Positions 25,887 to 34,032 of a stretch of DNA of 64,000 nt are shown in pieces. A program made the translations under genes and the position numbers. Within the stretch, counting starts at the first letter, position 1. Every line of letters starts with the position of its first letter. Source of the DNA: Shinella kummerowiae (GTDB lineage: Bacteria > Pseudomonadota > Alphaproteobacteria > Rhizobiales > Rhizobiaceae); assembly GCF_009827055.1 (NCBI RefSeq), contig NZ_WUMK01000009.1:186001-250000 (forward strand), given 5' to 3'. The notes beneath the pieces were generated by a model. It was not told the origin of the DNA and searched no databases. It saw nothing but the letters and a program-made list of their open reading frames with translations.

Positions 25887-26435
25887 CTAGAACTTCACTG
25901 TCGGCACAGCCCGGTCGGCCGGGTTTTCGATCTCGAAATAGGGCGCCTTGAGGAATTTGAAGAGGCTGGCGACGAGGTTCGACGGGAAACTTTCGACCTT
26001 GACGTTGAGATCGCGGGCAGCGCCGTTGTAGTAGCGGCGCGACATCTGGATTTCATCCTCCAGCGTTTCCAGCGTCTGCTGCAACTCGGCAAAGTTCTGG
26101 TTGGCCTTGAGATCCGGATAGGCCTCGGCAAGGGCGAAGATGCGGCCGAGCGCCTGGCTGAGCAGGCCTTCCGCCTGGGCGCGGCCGGCGACATCGCCTG
26201 ATGGCACGGCCTGCGCGCGGTTGCGCAGTTCGACGACCTTTTCCAGCGTCTCCTTCTCGTGGCTCGCGTAGCCCTTCACGGTCTCGATGAGGTTAGGAAT
26301 GAGATCGGCGCGGCGCTTCAACTGCACGTCGATGCCGGACCAGGCCTCCTCCTTCACCTGCCGGGCGCGCACCAGGCCGTTGTAGATGATGATGGCGTAG
26401 ATGACGACCACCGCCGCGATTGCCAGACCGATCAT
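25887..26435 (-). CDS. lemA: LemA family protein
   Basis: 182 residues: an N-terminal membrane helix (IGLAIAAVVVIYAIIIYNGL), then a four-helix body with ARQVKEEAWSGIDVQLKRRA, LIPNLIETVKGYASHE and AEAYPDLKANQNF, all hallmarks of LemA. The C terminus NPADRAVPTVKF is also typical. LemA proteins are membrane-anchored helical bundles of unclear function, usually next to a DUF2207 or TPM gene, as here (17 bases). The ATG at 26435 follows AAGGAG; GTG at 26447 is a second option. Confidence 0.95.
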   Translation of the reverse strand: MIGLAIAAVVVIYAIIIYNGLVRARQVKEEAWSGIDVQLKRRADLIPNLIETVKGYASHEKETLEKVVELRNRAQAVPSGDVAGRAQAEGLLSQALGRIFALAEAYPDLKANQNFAELQQTLETLEDEIQMSRRYYNGAARDLNVKVESFPSNLVASLFKFLKAPYFEIENPADRAVPTVKF

Positions 26436-26502
26436 GACGTTCTCCACTCCTTCTGTGCGTTCGCCGCGACCTTAACATTCGTAACAGGGCTGGAAAGCCC
26501 CC

Positions 26503-26560
26503 CATCCGCATGCCGGTACCTTCTCCCCGCTGGGGAGAAGGGGAAGATCGCCGACGTCTC
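26503..26560. repeat. Rhizobial intergenic palindromic repeat, copy 1
   Basis: CATCCGCATGCCGGTACC followed by the hairpin TTCTCCCC-GCT-GGGGAGAA (26521-26539) and GGGGAAG. A second copy with the same order is at 32387-32440 (CATCCGCCTGCCGGCACC). Similarity seems to continue weakly for another 50 bases. Confidence 0.7.
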
Positions 26561-26652
26561 GTTTCCCTTCACCCTGTCACCGCGGGAACCGCGCGGCGGC
26601 GGGCTTTGGCCGATAGTCGCTCATCGACAACACGAACCCCGAAGCGACCGTC

Positions 26653-26850
26653 ATGAAAGCCCTCGTCCTCACCATCAACGTTCTCGGTTTCACCGCCCTG
26701 TTCCTCGCCTACACGATGGGCGCTGCGGTCGATCGTCCGTCGGGTGTGCGCCGGGCTCTCCAGACCTATGCCGGCCAGCTCCCCACCGGTGCCTTCCCGA
26801 CGCTGAAACCCGTCTGGGAACTCGGCGTGAAGGTCACGACGATCGCTTGA
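26653..26850 (+). CDS. Small membrane or secreted protein, unknown
   Basis: 65 residues with one hydrophobic stretch at the N terminus (MKALVLTINVLGFTALFLAY) that could be a signal anchor, followed by VDRPSGVRRALQTYAGQLP and a short tail. No family recognised. The binding site (GAAGCGAC) is weak, and the gene lies between a repeat and a hydrolase gene, so it may be expressed at a low level or not at all. Confidence 0.5.
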   Translation: MKALVLTINVLGFTALFLAYTMGAAVDRPSGVRRALQTYAGQLPTGAFPTLKPVWELGVKVTTIA

Positions 26851-26956
26851 GGCCCGCTCCCTCCGCCGGCCGCCCTTGCCGAAACGATCCTGCCGATCAT
26901 ATTGAAATGACGGTGCCGCCGGTGCGGCCTGCCTGTCCGTGACGGAGGACCCTGGG

Positions 26957-27850
26957 ATGAAGACCGTAGCCGCCGGATCGCTCGAGATCGCCTATATCGA
27001 GACCGGGCCCGCTGACGGGCCTGCCACCGTGCTGCTGCATGGCTTCCCCTACGATGTGCACGCCTATGATGCGGTCACCGAAATGCTCGCTGCCGCGGGC
27101 CATCGCTGCATCGTGCCCTTCCTGCGCGGCTTTGGCGCGACCCGCTTTCTTTCCGCAGAAACGCCCCGCTCCGGCGAGCAGGCCGCACTCGGCGCGGACC
27201 TCCTTGCCCTGCTCGACGCGCTGTCCATCGAGAAGGCCTGTCTTGGCGGCTACGACTGGGGCGGGCGCGCAGCGTGCATCGTCTCGGCGCTGTGGCCGGA
27301 GCGGGTGCAAGGGCTCGTCAGTTGTGGCCAGGGTTACAATATCCAGGACATCGCGCAGGCGGGCACGCCCGCTTCACCGGAGGAAGAGGCGCGCTACTGG
27401 TATCAGTATTATTTTCATTCGGAGCGCGGTCGCCGGGCCTTGCAGGAAAACCGCCGGGAGCTCTGCACTTTCATCTGGAAACTCTGGTCACCGACATGGG
27501 GCTTCGACGCGGCGACGTTCGATCGCTCGGCCGCCGCCTTCGACAATCCGGATTTCGTCGAGATCGTGATCCATTCCTACCGGCATCGCTTCGGCGGTAT
27601 TCCCGGCGACCCGGCTTTTGCCGGCATCGAGGCAAGGCTGGCACGGCAGCCGGATATTTCCGTTCCGACGATCGTGCTTTTGGGGGCCGACGATGGCGTC
27701 GACCCGCCCTCGCCCATCGATCACCACAGGCGGCATTTCACGGCATCCTATGACCGGCGCATCGTTCCCGGCGCCGGCCACAACCTGCCCCAGGAAACGC
27801 CGGACGCCTTCGCTGAAGCCGTGCTCGACCTGACCCGCTACGCTGGATAG
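26957..27850 (+). CDS. Alpha/beta hydrolase with Asp nucleophile (epoxide hydrolase or dehalogenase type)
   Basis: 297 residues. Oxyanion-hole motif LLHGFPYD (about 29-36), the nucleophile elbow GGYDWGGRA (about 98-106) with Asp instead of Ser, a helical cap (about 130-210) with RYWYQYYFHSERG, the acid in LLGADDGVDPP and the His in GAGHNLPQE. The Asp nucleophile and following Trp point to the haloalkane dehalogenase/epoxide hydrolase branch, which forms an ester with the substrate and hydrolyses it. The natural substrate is unknown. GGAGG lies ahead of the ATG at 26957. It faces glyQ, tail to tail. Confidence 0.85.
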   Translation: MKTVAAGSLEIAYIETGPADGPATVLLHGFPYDVHAYDAVTEMLAAAGHRCIVPFLRGFGATRFLSAETPRSGEQAALGADLLALLDALSIEKACLGGYDWGGRAACIVSALWPERVQGLVSCGQGYNIQDIAQAGTPASPEEEARYWYQYYFHSERGRRALQENRRELCTFIWKLWSPTWGFDAATFDRSAAAFDNPDFVEIVIHSYRHRFGGIPGDPAFAGIEARLARQPDISVPTIVLLGADDGVDPPSPIDHHRRHFTASYDRRIVPGAGHNLPQETPDAFAEAVLDLTRYAG

Positions 27851-27854
27851 CCGC

Positions 27855-28817
27855 TCAGGCCGCGTCCTTGGTCCAGTTCACGCCACCGGCATCCGTCAAC
27901 AGGAAGGCTTCGCCGCAGGCCTTGGCCAGCGTGCGCACCCGCAGGATGTAGCTCTGCCGTTCGGTCACCGAGATGACCCCGCGCGCATCGAGCAGGTTGA
28001 AGACGTGGCTGGCCTTGATGCACTGGTCATAGGCCGGCAGCACACATTTGTGCAGGCGCTGGTTCTCTGCGTCACCCGGCGCGCCGGCGGCGAGCAGCGC
28101 CTGGCACTCCTTCTCCGCATCGATGAAATGGCGGTGCAGCATGGCCGTGTCGGCGAATTCGAAGTTGTGGCGGGAATATTCCTGCTCGGCCTGCAGGAAG
28201 ACGTCGCCATAGGTGATTTTTTCCGCGCCCTCACGGCCGTTGAAGTTGAGGTCGTAGACGTTGTCGACGCCCTGCACATACATGGCGAGGCGCTCGAGGC
28301 CATAGGTCAGCTCACCGGCAACCGGCGAGCACTCGATGCCGCAGACCTGCTGGAAATAGGTGAACTGCGACACTTCCATGCCATCGCACCAGCACTCCCA
28401 GCCTAAACCCCAGGCGCCGAGTGTCGGGCTTTCCCAGTCGTCCTCGACGAAGCGCACGTCGTGCAGCAGCGGATCGAGGCCGATGGCGGCGAGCGAGCCG
28501 AGATAGAGTTCCTGCAGGTTCGACGGGTTCGGCTTCAGGATGACCTGGTACTGGTAATAGTGCTGCAGACGGTTCGGGTTCTCGCCATAGCGGCCGTCGG
28601 ACGGGCGACGCGACGGCTGCACATAGGCGGCGCGCCACGGGCGGGGGCCGAGCGCACGCAGTGTCGTTGCCGGATGGAACGTGCCCGCACCCACTTCCAT
28701 GTCATAGGGCTGAAGCACCGCACAGCCCTTGTCCGCCCAGTAGTTGTGCAGCGTCAGGATCAGCCCCTGGAAGGAGCGGGTCGGGTTCATGTGGTCAGGC
28801 AGGGCGGCTGAGGTCAT
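27855..28817 (-). CDS. glyQ: Glycine-tRNA ligase, alpha subunit
   Basis: 320 residues, the usual length. Motifs of the class II catalytic subunit are plain: [56 protein letters not shown] and [13 protein letters not shown]. It activates glycine and works with GlyS (21.2-23.3 kb). Downstream on this strand come lemA, DUF2207 and DUF559 before glyS, with an opposing hydrolase gene between, so the two subunits probably have separate promoters. Confidence 0.98.
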   Translation of the reverse strand: MTSAALPDHMNPTRSFQGLILTLHNYWADKGCAVLQPYDMEVGAGTFHPATTLRALGPRPWRAAYVQPSRRPSDGRYGENPNRLQHYYQYQVILKPNPSNLQELYLGSLAAIGLDPLLHDVRFVEDDWESPTLGAWGLGWECWCDGMEVSQFTYFQQVCGIECSPVAGELTYGLERLAMYVQGVDNVYDLNFNGREGAEKITYGDVFLQAEQEYSRHNFEFADTAMLHRHFIDAEKECQALLAAGAPGDAENQRLHKCVLPAYDQCIKASHVFNLLDARGVISVTERQSYILRVRTLAKACGEAFLLTDAGGVNWTKDAA

Positions 28818-28888
28818 CGGTTTCGTCCGGCATTCTTTGGAAAAGCTGGCGGACTGGTGCCACGATGCGCCCGAGGGGTCAAGGGAAA

Positions 28889-28999
28889 GAGGAGTTGGGC
28901 AGTAGGCAATAGGCAGTAGGGCGTGAATCGTCGGACGAAGTCTTATCGCGGCGCCCCATGCCTAAACCCTACTGGCTACTGGCTATTGCCTAACCCCTC
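28889..28999. repeat. Imperfect long inverted repeat upstream of glyQ
   Basis: The left arm, with GTAGGCAATAGGCAGTAGGG (28902-28921), is complementary to the right arm CCCTACTGGCTACTGGCTATTGCC with small gaps (28967-28990) around a loop of about 45 bases. Each arm contains its own short tandem repeat (GGCAxTAGG). It lies between the sugar-nucleotide epimerase gene and glyQ. Confidence 0.6.
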
Positions 29000-29005
29000 T
29001 CAGCC

Positions 29006-30076
29006 TCAGTGCCGCTCGAGCGAGCGGAAGAGGCCGGAGCCGGCAACCTGCGTGACCGCCTGGACCCGCTGCGGGGCAAGATCCGGCACCTGGCTCATCT
29101 GCCGGCGAACGCCGCCCGGCACGCGCGCGGCATACCAGGCCGCAAGCACGGGAAGTTCGCGGCGCAGCGAACCTGCCGGCTGCCAGCCGAGCGCACGCAG
29201 CGCCCGGGTATCCAGCGGCGAGCGGGTAACATTGCCGGGTCGGCCGCCGATGAAGCTGACGCCCGCAACGGAGCCCTGAACCGTATCCAGCACCATCCGG
29301 GCGATGGAGAGCACGTCGTGCAGTTCGTCGCCGGCGACATTGTAGGTGGCATTCTCCGCACCGGTCGACACCACGCTGCGCAGCGCCGAACAGAGATCCG
29401 AGACCGCAACGAAAGCCCGCTTCTGCGCGCCGTCGCCATGCACCGGCAGCGCGCGGCCGACGGTCGCCAGCTCCAGGAAGCGCGGCAGCAGCTTTTCGAC
29501 ATTCTGGCGCGTGCCGACAATGTTGACCGGGCGCAGCACACGGATATCGAGATCGAAAGAGCGGCGCAGGCCGGCGATCAGCATTTCGGCGGCGGCCTTG
29601 GAGGCGCCGTGCGGATTGTCGGGCAGGAGCGGCGCGAGTTCGCCGATCGGCTGGCCGTTGCCGGCGCCGTAGACCTCGGCGGAACTGATATGGATCATCA
29701 AGGGCACACGGCGGCGGCCCATCGCCTCCACCAGCACCTGAGTGCCCAGCGCATTGGCGAGCGTGAAGCGTTCCGGCACGGAAAAGGCGCGTTCCACATG
29801 GCTTTCGCCGGCCGCATGCACCACGAGATCGGCGTCCTTCAGCATCTCGGTCACAAGATCGAGATTGCCGACGTCGCCTTCCTGCAAGGTCACGCGGCCC
29901 GTGCGGAAGGCGGCGTCGAGATGCGCCATGTCGGCGGCATAGGTGAAGCTGTCGAGCACGCGGATACGTGCATTCGGGCAATGAACGAGAAGGTCGTCGA
30001 CGATGTGCGAGCCGACGAAGCCGGCACCACCCGTCACGACGATGGTGCGGATCCGATCGAGGTCGAGCGAGGCCAT
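29006..30076 (-). CDS. NAD-dependent epimerase/dehydratase (dTDP-glucose dehydratase-like), Tyr of YxxxK replaced
   Basis: 356 residues, extended SDR fold: TGGAGFVGSH (15-24) for NAD, then DSFTYAADMAHLD, HAAGESHVERA and ISSAEVYGAG, all strongly like dTDP-glucose 4,6-dehydratase RmlB. Where the catalytic YxxxK should be, the sequence is NPHGASKAAAE, with His in place of Tyr (codon CAC). This may change or end catalysis, unless the fold uses another residue. It would be a single base change from TAC. The likely role is sugar-nucleotide conversion for surface polysaccharide, but no other polysaccharide gene is adjacent except a small glycosyltransferase at 38.4 kb. Confidence 0.8.
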   Translation of the reverse strand: MASLDLDRIRTIVVTGGAGFVGSHIVDDLLVHCPNARIRVLDSFTYAADMAHLDAAFRTGRVTLQEGDVGNLDLVTEMLKDADLVVHAAGESHVERAFSVPERFTLANALGTQVLVEAMGRRRVPLMIHISSAEVYGAGNGQPIGELAPLLPDNPHGASKAAAEMLIAGLRRSFDLDIRVLRPVNIVGTRQNVEKLLPRFLELATVGRALPVHGDGAQKRAFVAVSDLCSALRSVVSTGAENATYNVAGDELHDVLSIARMVLDTVQGSVAGVSFIGGRPGNVTRSPLDTRALRALGWQPAGSLRRELPVLAAWYAARVPGGVRRQMSQVPDLAPQRVQAVTQVAGSGLFRSLERH

Positions 30077-30288
30077 GGTGTACTCCGTTCATCGCAGGCG
30101 CCTTGCAGACCGCCCTCATGGCGATCCTGAACCGTTAGATCGGTCTTCCTGCGCGCGGGAGCAAGTAAAACCCCAGGCTGCATGGCGGTAAATCGGATAT
30201 TAACCTTACGTAGAATGGTTAACGTGTCGAGCCGGCACGACAGGGCCGCTTTACGCTTCCCGACACGGCACGCGACTGTGCCAAAACG

Positions 30289-30480
30289 TTACTCGTCGTC
30301 GCGGCGCACGCGATATTCGCCGGTTTGCGGGTCCTTGACCAGCGTGCCGGTGGCGCCGGTGCGGCGTTCCTCTTCGGCACGCTTGTTGATCTTGCTCAAC
30401 CGCTCGGCATCCGCGATGAACTTGCGGTAGCCGAACCAGGCCAGGCCGACGATCAAAAGAAGAAAAATGATCTGGGCCAT
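30289..30480 (-). CDS. Small single-span membrane protein, unknown
   Basis: 63 residues: one membrane helix at the N terminus (IIFLLLIVGLAWFGYRKFI), then a charged helical part and an acidic end with TLVKDPQTGEYRVRRDD, resembling proteins that carry a short cytoplasmic tail. GGGGAGGGG precedes the ATG. The gene trails the S49 peptidase gene in the same orientation by about 80 bases and may share its transcript. Confidence 0.72.
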   Translation of the reverse strand: MAQIIFLLLIVGLAWFGYRKFIADAERLSKINKRAEEERRTGATGTLVKDPQTGEYRVRRDDE

Positions 30481-30557
30481 AGCCCCTCCCCTTTTTTGTT
30501 TTTTCGCAATTCCGAACGCAAAACCGCTTCACACTCTTGCTGGAATTGCTCCTTGCC

Positions 30558-31433
30558 TTATCCGGAAAGCCCGAAGCGGCCCCACAGCGCCTTTTCTTCC
30601 GCGAGCCCGGCAACGGCCGCGACGCCGGCCGAGCCTATACGGCCGGCGATGTCCTCGGAAAGCCCCCCGATGCCCGGCGCCTTGCGGCCGAACAGGCCCT
30701 TGGGCGCGGCGACCAGCTCAAGCCGCGTCTTCGGCCCATAGCGCCGCTTCAGCTCCGAGCGCATGTCCGAGAGCCCGTCGACGAGGCCGAGCGCCTTGCC
30801 GCGACCGCCGGTCCAGAACAGGCCGGAAAACAGGTCCGGGTCGTCGGCGAGTTTCGCGCCGCGACGCTCCTTCACCATGTCGATGAAGACCTGGTGGATT
30901 TCGAGCTGGAGCGACTTCAGATACTCGATGTCGCTCTCCTTCTCCGGCTGGAACGGGTCGAGGATCGCCTTGTTGCTGCCGGCCGTGTAGACGCGGCGCT
31001 CGACGCCGATCTTCTTCAGCATTTCCGGAAAGCCGAAGCCGCCGGAGACGACGCCGATGGAGCCGACGATCGAGGTCGGATCGGCAAAGATCTCGTCGCC
31101 GGCCAGTGCGATCATGTAGCCGCCGGACGCCGCAACATCCTCGACGAAGACCAGCACGCGCTTGTTCTTCTCGGCGGCGAGCTCACGAATGCGCTGGAAG
31201 ATCAGCCGCGACTGCACCGGCGAGCCGCCGGGCGAGTTGATGGAGATCGCCACCGCCGGCGCATCCTTGTAGGCAAACGCCTTTTCCAGCGCCGGTGCCG
31301 CCGTGGAAAGATTGAGCGGCGGCCGGAACTGGCTGCCACTCGCCATGATCGCGCCGTTCAAACGGACGACCGGGATCGCGACACCTTCCTTGCGAAATCT
31401 CTTCGGCACCAGCGTCTTCAAAAATCCGGCCAT
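30558..31433 (-). CDS. S49 family peptidase (short SppA/SohB-like)
   Basis: 291 residues. Family motifs are VRLNGAIM near the start, ISINSPGGSPVQS (Gly-rich loop), VAASGGYMIA with the catalytic Ser, SIVGSIGVVSGG, and YTAGSNKAILDPF with the likely Lys of the Ser-Lys dyad. No clear membrane anchor is present, so it may be a cytosolic or peripheral signal-peptide peptidase-type enzyme that clears membrane-derived peptides. Upstream, 72 bases away, lies the TrmN6-like gene in the same orientation. The ATG at 31433 was chosen as the conserved family start; an earlier frame extends to 31493. Confidence 0.9.
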   Translation of the reverse strand: MAGFLKTLVPKRFRKEGVAIPVVRLNGAIMASGSQFRPPLNLSTAAPALEKAFAYKDAPAVAISINSPGGSPVQSRLIFQRIRELAAEKNKRVLVFVEDVAASGGYMIALAGDEIFADPTSIVGSIGVVSGGFGFPEMLKKIGVERRVYTAGSNKAILDPFQPEKESDIEYLKSLQLEIHQVFIDMVKERRGAKLADDPDLFSGLFWTGGRGKALGLVDGLSDMRSELKRRYGPKTRLELVAAPKGLFGRKAPGIGGLSEDIAGRIGSAGVAAVAGLAEEKALWGRFGLSG

Positions 31434-31505
31434 CGCGCGATCCTGTCTCCTGTTTATCTGCCCGGCTGATGTATGCACGACGGGCGAAAACACAATGGCG
31501 CGCCC

Positions 31506-32291
31506 TCAAATTCGGGTTTTTGACAGGCGCGGATAGCTTGCCCGACCGTTGTTCAGGTCGTTGACGAAGGGCGTGAAGGCGTGCTGCGGGCCGTCATGCA
31601 TGATGAGCGGCATGCGCAGCGCGAGGCGGGCGCGGGAGCCCTTTATGGCGGTCACGAGGATGCGGTGGGCGCTTTCGCCCGCGCGGGGGTGGATCGGCGT
31701 GATTTCGATGCCGCCGAAGCGGCGGCCGCAGGCGGCGATGATGTCGGCGATCGATTCCGGCCGGGCGATCAGCGAGAGCTGGCCGCCGGGCTTCAGGATG
31801 GCGCCGGCCGTCTTGATCCAGCGCTCGAAGAGGTTTTCGTCCATCGCGTGCGCTTCCGCCTTCAATGCATCCGGCGCGCGGCGATCGGCGCCATCGTTGA
31901 AGGGCGGGTTCATGATGACGTGATCGTGAACGTCGTCGGCCAGGCCGGCGGCAACCCGCGCCCTGCCGGACAGCGAGACATCCGCCTGGAGAACGGATAG
32001 GCGGCCGGCAAGGGCGGCATTGGCCTCCAGCGCGACGGATTTGCGGGCGAAATCGGCCATGAGGGCGGACCGCTCGACGAGCAGCACGTCGGCCTTCTCG
32101 ATCCGCGCGGCGACGGCGAGGCCGGCAGCGCCGGCACCCGCGCCAAGATCGGCCACCCGCATCGGTCCCTCACCGGCCACGAGGGCGGCGAGCAGCATGG
32201 CATCCATGCCGGAGCGATGCCCTGTGCCCTTCGGCTGAACGACGTGGAAGCGCCCGTAGTGGAAGGCATCGACGGTTTCGGCGACGGTCAT
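31506..32291 (-). CDS. tRNA1(Val) (adenine37-N6)-methyltransferase-like protein (TrmN6/YfiC family)
   Basis: 261 residues of a Rossmann-fold SAM methyltransferase: YGRFHVVQPKGTGHRSGMDA at the start, SAM motif VADLGAGAGAAGLAVA (about 46-61), and the NPPF motif (about 127-130) used by N6-adenine methyltransferases. YfiC methylates A37 of tRNA-Val in E. coli; the rhizobial homologues are usually only inferred to do this. It heads a probable operon with the S49 peptidase and the small membrane protein, divergent from octaprenyl diphosphate synthase. Confidence 0.85.
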   Translation of the reverse strand: MTVAETVDAFHYGRFHVVQPKGTGHRSGMDAMLLAALVAGEGPMRVADLGAGAGAAGLAVAARIEKADVLLVERSALMADFARKSVALEANAALAGRLSVLQADVSLSGRARVAAGLADDVHDHVIMNPPFNDGADRRAPDALKAEAHAMDENLFERWIKTAGAILKPGGQLSLIARPESIADIIAACGRRFGGIEITPIHPRAGESAHRILVTAIKGSRARLALRMPLIMHDGPQHAFTPFVNDLNNGRASYPRLSKTRI

Positions 32292-32386
32292 GAGGGAGCG
32301 ACCCTATGTAGATCGGAGAGGGCACCGAGAAGCCCCTTCTCCCCCAGGGGGGTCGCAGGCACAAAAAATAAAAGCTTCATCCGCCC

Positions 32387-32440
32387 GGCCCCCTCATCCG
32401 CCTGCCGGCACCTTCTCCCCGTCGGGGAGAAGGGGAAGGA
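32387..32440. repeat. Rhizobial intergenic palindromic repeat, copy 2
   Basis: CCTCATCCGCCTGCCGGCAC then TTCTCCCC-GTC-GGGGAGAA (32413-32431), the same order as copy 1 at 26503. A related stretch, CCTTCTCCCCCAGGGGGG, is just upstream at about 32334-32352. It occupies the gap between the TrmN6-like and DUF2007 genes. Confidence 0.7.
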
Positions 32441-32522
32441 CGAGCCATCTTTCGTTCCACATCTGACCTCCCCGCGAGGCAAGACGCGCGGCAGGCTGCA
32501 TGCCCCGGCGCGAAGCCCACTC

Positions 32523-32744
32523 TCACGGGCGCAGCTCCGCCGCCAGCCCCGCATCCGTGAAAATCTGCCGTGCCTCATCCTCGCGGTCGCTTTCCACGAG
32601 AAAACGGCGCGGCAGCATGCCGAGCGAGCCTTCGAGGATGCTCATCGCCTGGTCGGCGATCAGGCAGTGGATGCCGGCTTCCTTCATCAGGCTTTCCGCG
32701 AAGGAAAGCAGCACGGCGTCGTTGGTGCGGATCAGTTCGATCAT
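32523..32744 (-). CDS. DUF2007 family small protein
   Basis: 73 residues: MIELIRTNDAVLLSFAESLM, then KEAGIHCLIADQAMSILEG and RFLVESDREDEARQIF, the DUF2007 pattern with two alpha-beta units like those of PII or ACT domains. It is predicted to be a signalling or metal-related small protein with no known substrate. In rhizobia it usually lies beside the octaprenyl diphosphate synthase gene, as here, where it is divergent. An earlier start at 32783 is less conserved. Confidence 0.85.
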   Translation of the reverse strand: MIELIRTNDAVLLSFAESLMKEAGIHCLIADQAMSILEGSLGMLPRRFLVESDREDEARQIFTDAGLAAELRP

Positions 32745-32852
32745 TCCGGTCTTTTTCCAGCCATTATTGCCGAGGCGGGACAATTCGCCTCTTGCCGCAG
32801 CAAGCCCCGCTTTCTATTGTCTTTCAACAAAAATGAACAGGAGTCCGGGCAT

Positions 32853-33869
32853 TTGGGCGTCGTGATACCGCTTGAAGAAGGCAAAAACAAACAGGCGTCG
32901 GTCAAGCCGCTCGTCGACCTCACGAAGGCCGACATGGAGCGGGTGAACCAGCTCATCCTGTCGAAGGCCGGTTCCGACGTGCAGATGATCCCGGAGGTCG
33001 CCAACCACCTGATCTCGTCCGGCGGCAAGCGCCTGCGCCCCATGCTGACCCTCGCCGCCGCCGCGATGTTCGGCTATGACGGCGACCATCACATCAAGCT
33101 CGCGACCAGCGTCGAGTTCATGCACACGGCGACGCTCCTGCATGATGACGTGGTGGACGAAAGCGACCTGCGCCGCGGCAAATCCACCGCGCGCATGATC
33201 TGGGGCAACCAGGCGAGCGTGCTCGTCGGCGATTTCCTCCTCGGCCAGGCCTTCAAGATGATGGTCGAGGTCGGCTCGCTGGAGGCGCTCGACGTGCTGT
33301 CGACCGCCGCGACCGTGATTGCCGAAGGCGAGGTGCTGCAGCTTTCCGTCGCCAAGAACATGGAAACGACCGAGGACGACTATCTCCAGGTCATCCGCGC
33401 CAAGACGGCCGCCCTCTTTGCTGCCGCCGCCGAAGTCGGCCCAATCATCGCCAATACCAGCAAGGCGGAGCGCAATGCGCTCAAATCCTACGGCATGAAT
33501 CTCGGCCTCGCCTTCCAGCTCGTCGACGATGCGCTGGATTACGGCGGCAAGGCGGCCGATCTCGGCAAGAACACCGGCGATGATTTCCGCGAAGGCAAGA
33601 TCACGCTGCCGGTCATCCTGGCCTGGCGCCGCGGCACGGCGGAAGACCGCGCCTTCTGGCGGGACGCCATCGAAGGCGGCCAGAGCGACGACGCCAATCT
33701 GGAACGCGCCTTCGGGCTGATCACCCGCTATGGCGGCCTGACGGACACCATCGCCCGCGCCCAGCATTACGGCATGATCGCCCGCGATGCATTGGCACCG
33801 CTGCCGGCCAGCCCCTGGAAGAACGCGCTGCTCGAAGTCATCGACTTCTCCATCGCCCGCGTCAGCTGA
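32853..33869 (+). CDS. ispB: Octaprenyl (polyprenyl) diphosphate synthase
   Basis: 338 residues, a trans-polyprenyl synthase: the first Asp-rich motif is LLHDDVVDESDLRRG (FARM, near 98-112), the second is VDDALDY (SARM), and KNTGDDFREGKITLP follows. It extends farnesyl diphosphate with isopentenyl units to the ubiquinone side chain, supplying UbiA (encoded at 16.4 kb). The TTG start at 32853 has AGGAG ten bases upstream and starts LGVVIPLEEG, the usual N terminus of the rhizobial family; a GTG nine bases later is possible. Exact chain length (octa- or decaprenyl) cannot be read. Confidence 0.93.
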   Translation: MGVVIPLEEGKNKQASVKPLVDLTKADMERVNQLILSKAGSDVQMIPEVANHLISSGGKRLRPMLTLAAAAMFGYDGDHHIKLATSVEFMHTATLLHDDVVDESDLRRGKSTARMIWGNQASVLVGDFLLGQAFKMMVEVGSLEALDVLSTAATVIAEGEVLQLSVAKNMETTEDDYLQVIRAKTAALFAAAAEVGPIIANTSKAERNALKSYGMNLGLAFQLVDDALDYGGKAADLGKNTGDDFREGKITLPVILAWRRGTAEDRAFWRDAIEGGQSDDANLERAFGLITRYGGLTDTIARAQHYGMIARDALAPLPASPWKNALLEVIDFSIARVS

Positions 33870-34032
33870 TCGGACGGCGTGAAAACGGTCCGGCAGGATT
33901 TTCTTGCCGCACCGCGCCAAAAAAGCCATTCTCTACCGTCATGAGTCCGTGACTGATTTGGGCGCCATCGTGGCAGGATTTGTCATGCGAGGCTTCCGGG
34001 GCTTATTTCATTCCTGCTGGAAAGGCATTTTG

